A stretch of DNA of 6,369 nucleotides from an uncultured Eubacteriales bacterium (GTDB lineage: Bacteria; Bacillota; Clostridia; Lachnospirales; Lachnospiraceae): assembly GCA_900313855.1 (NCBI GenBank), contig OMSZ01000189.1, positions 1 to 6,369 of the forward strand. Reading direction: 5' to 3'. The notes below the pieces were generated by a model, which saw nothing but the letters and a program-made list of their open reading frames with translations, searched no databases and had not been told where the DNA came from. A program made the position numbers and the translations under genes. Below, in pieces: positions 6,364 through 6,369 of the stretch (positions are counted from its first letter, which is position 1; every line of letters begins with the position of its first letter).

Positions 6364-6369
6364 ATTGTA
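6364..6369 (-). promoter_or_regulatory. argS: Possible -10 of an argS promoter, truncated by the window edge
   Basis: TACAAT on the minus strand matches TATAAT at five of six positions and lies 27 bp before the start codon. The -35 region would be outside the window, so this cannot be tested here, and in AT-rich DNA such matches are common. Confidence 0.3.

Overview
The window looks like ordinary chromosome from a low-GC clostridial Firmicute, most likely a member of the Lachnospiraceae (Butyrivibrio/Roseburia-like). That placement rests on three things: AT-rich DNA with strong AGGAG-type ribosome binding sites and TATAAT promoters, a VanW-family envelope protein, and a soluble LacI-type sensor fused to GGDEF, an architecture I associate with this family. 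It is an inference from style and gene content, not from a marker gene comparison.

Layout, left to right. Positions 1-394 hold no gene. The left edge carries an inverted copy of a repeat core that reappears at 1924-2080. A good sigma-A promoter follows at 115-142. Then comes a leader of about 240 nt that is strikingly A/G-rich and C-poor and is built from degenerate short repeats. It leads into a membrane-anchored VanW/G5-type cell-wall protein (395-1885, +). The gap 1886-2143 holds 2.4 tandem copies of a 66-bp unit. Each copy, including the partial one, contains a perfect extended -10 (TGGTATAAT), and a fourth extended -10 lies in unique sequence just after the array. Next is a 768-residue cytoplasmic LacI-sensor/GGDEF diguanylate cyclase (2144-4450, +) with intact catalytic and inhibitory-site motifs. 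Its gene ends in a low-complexity 3' UTR and a strong bidirectional terminator (4584-4632). That terminator also serves the convergent gene argS (4651-6336, -), which encodes a full-length arginyl-tRNA synthetase whose start and RBS lie just inside the right edge.

How the genes relate. The VanW-like protein and the cyclase are co-oriented, and I see no intrinsic terminator between them, so some read-through is possible. The repeat array gives the cyclase its own promoter candidates. argS is an unrelated housekeeping gene transcribed toward them. I see no phage, transposase, CRISPR, toxin-antitoxin or biosynthetic genes. The parts that deserve a second look are non-coding: the 66-bp promoter-bearing repeat with its outward-facing inverted copy on the other side of the VanW gene, and the repeat-built purine leader. 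Among the proteins, the sensor-cyclase is the most interesting.
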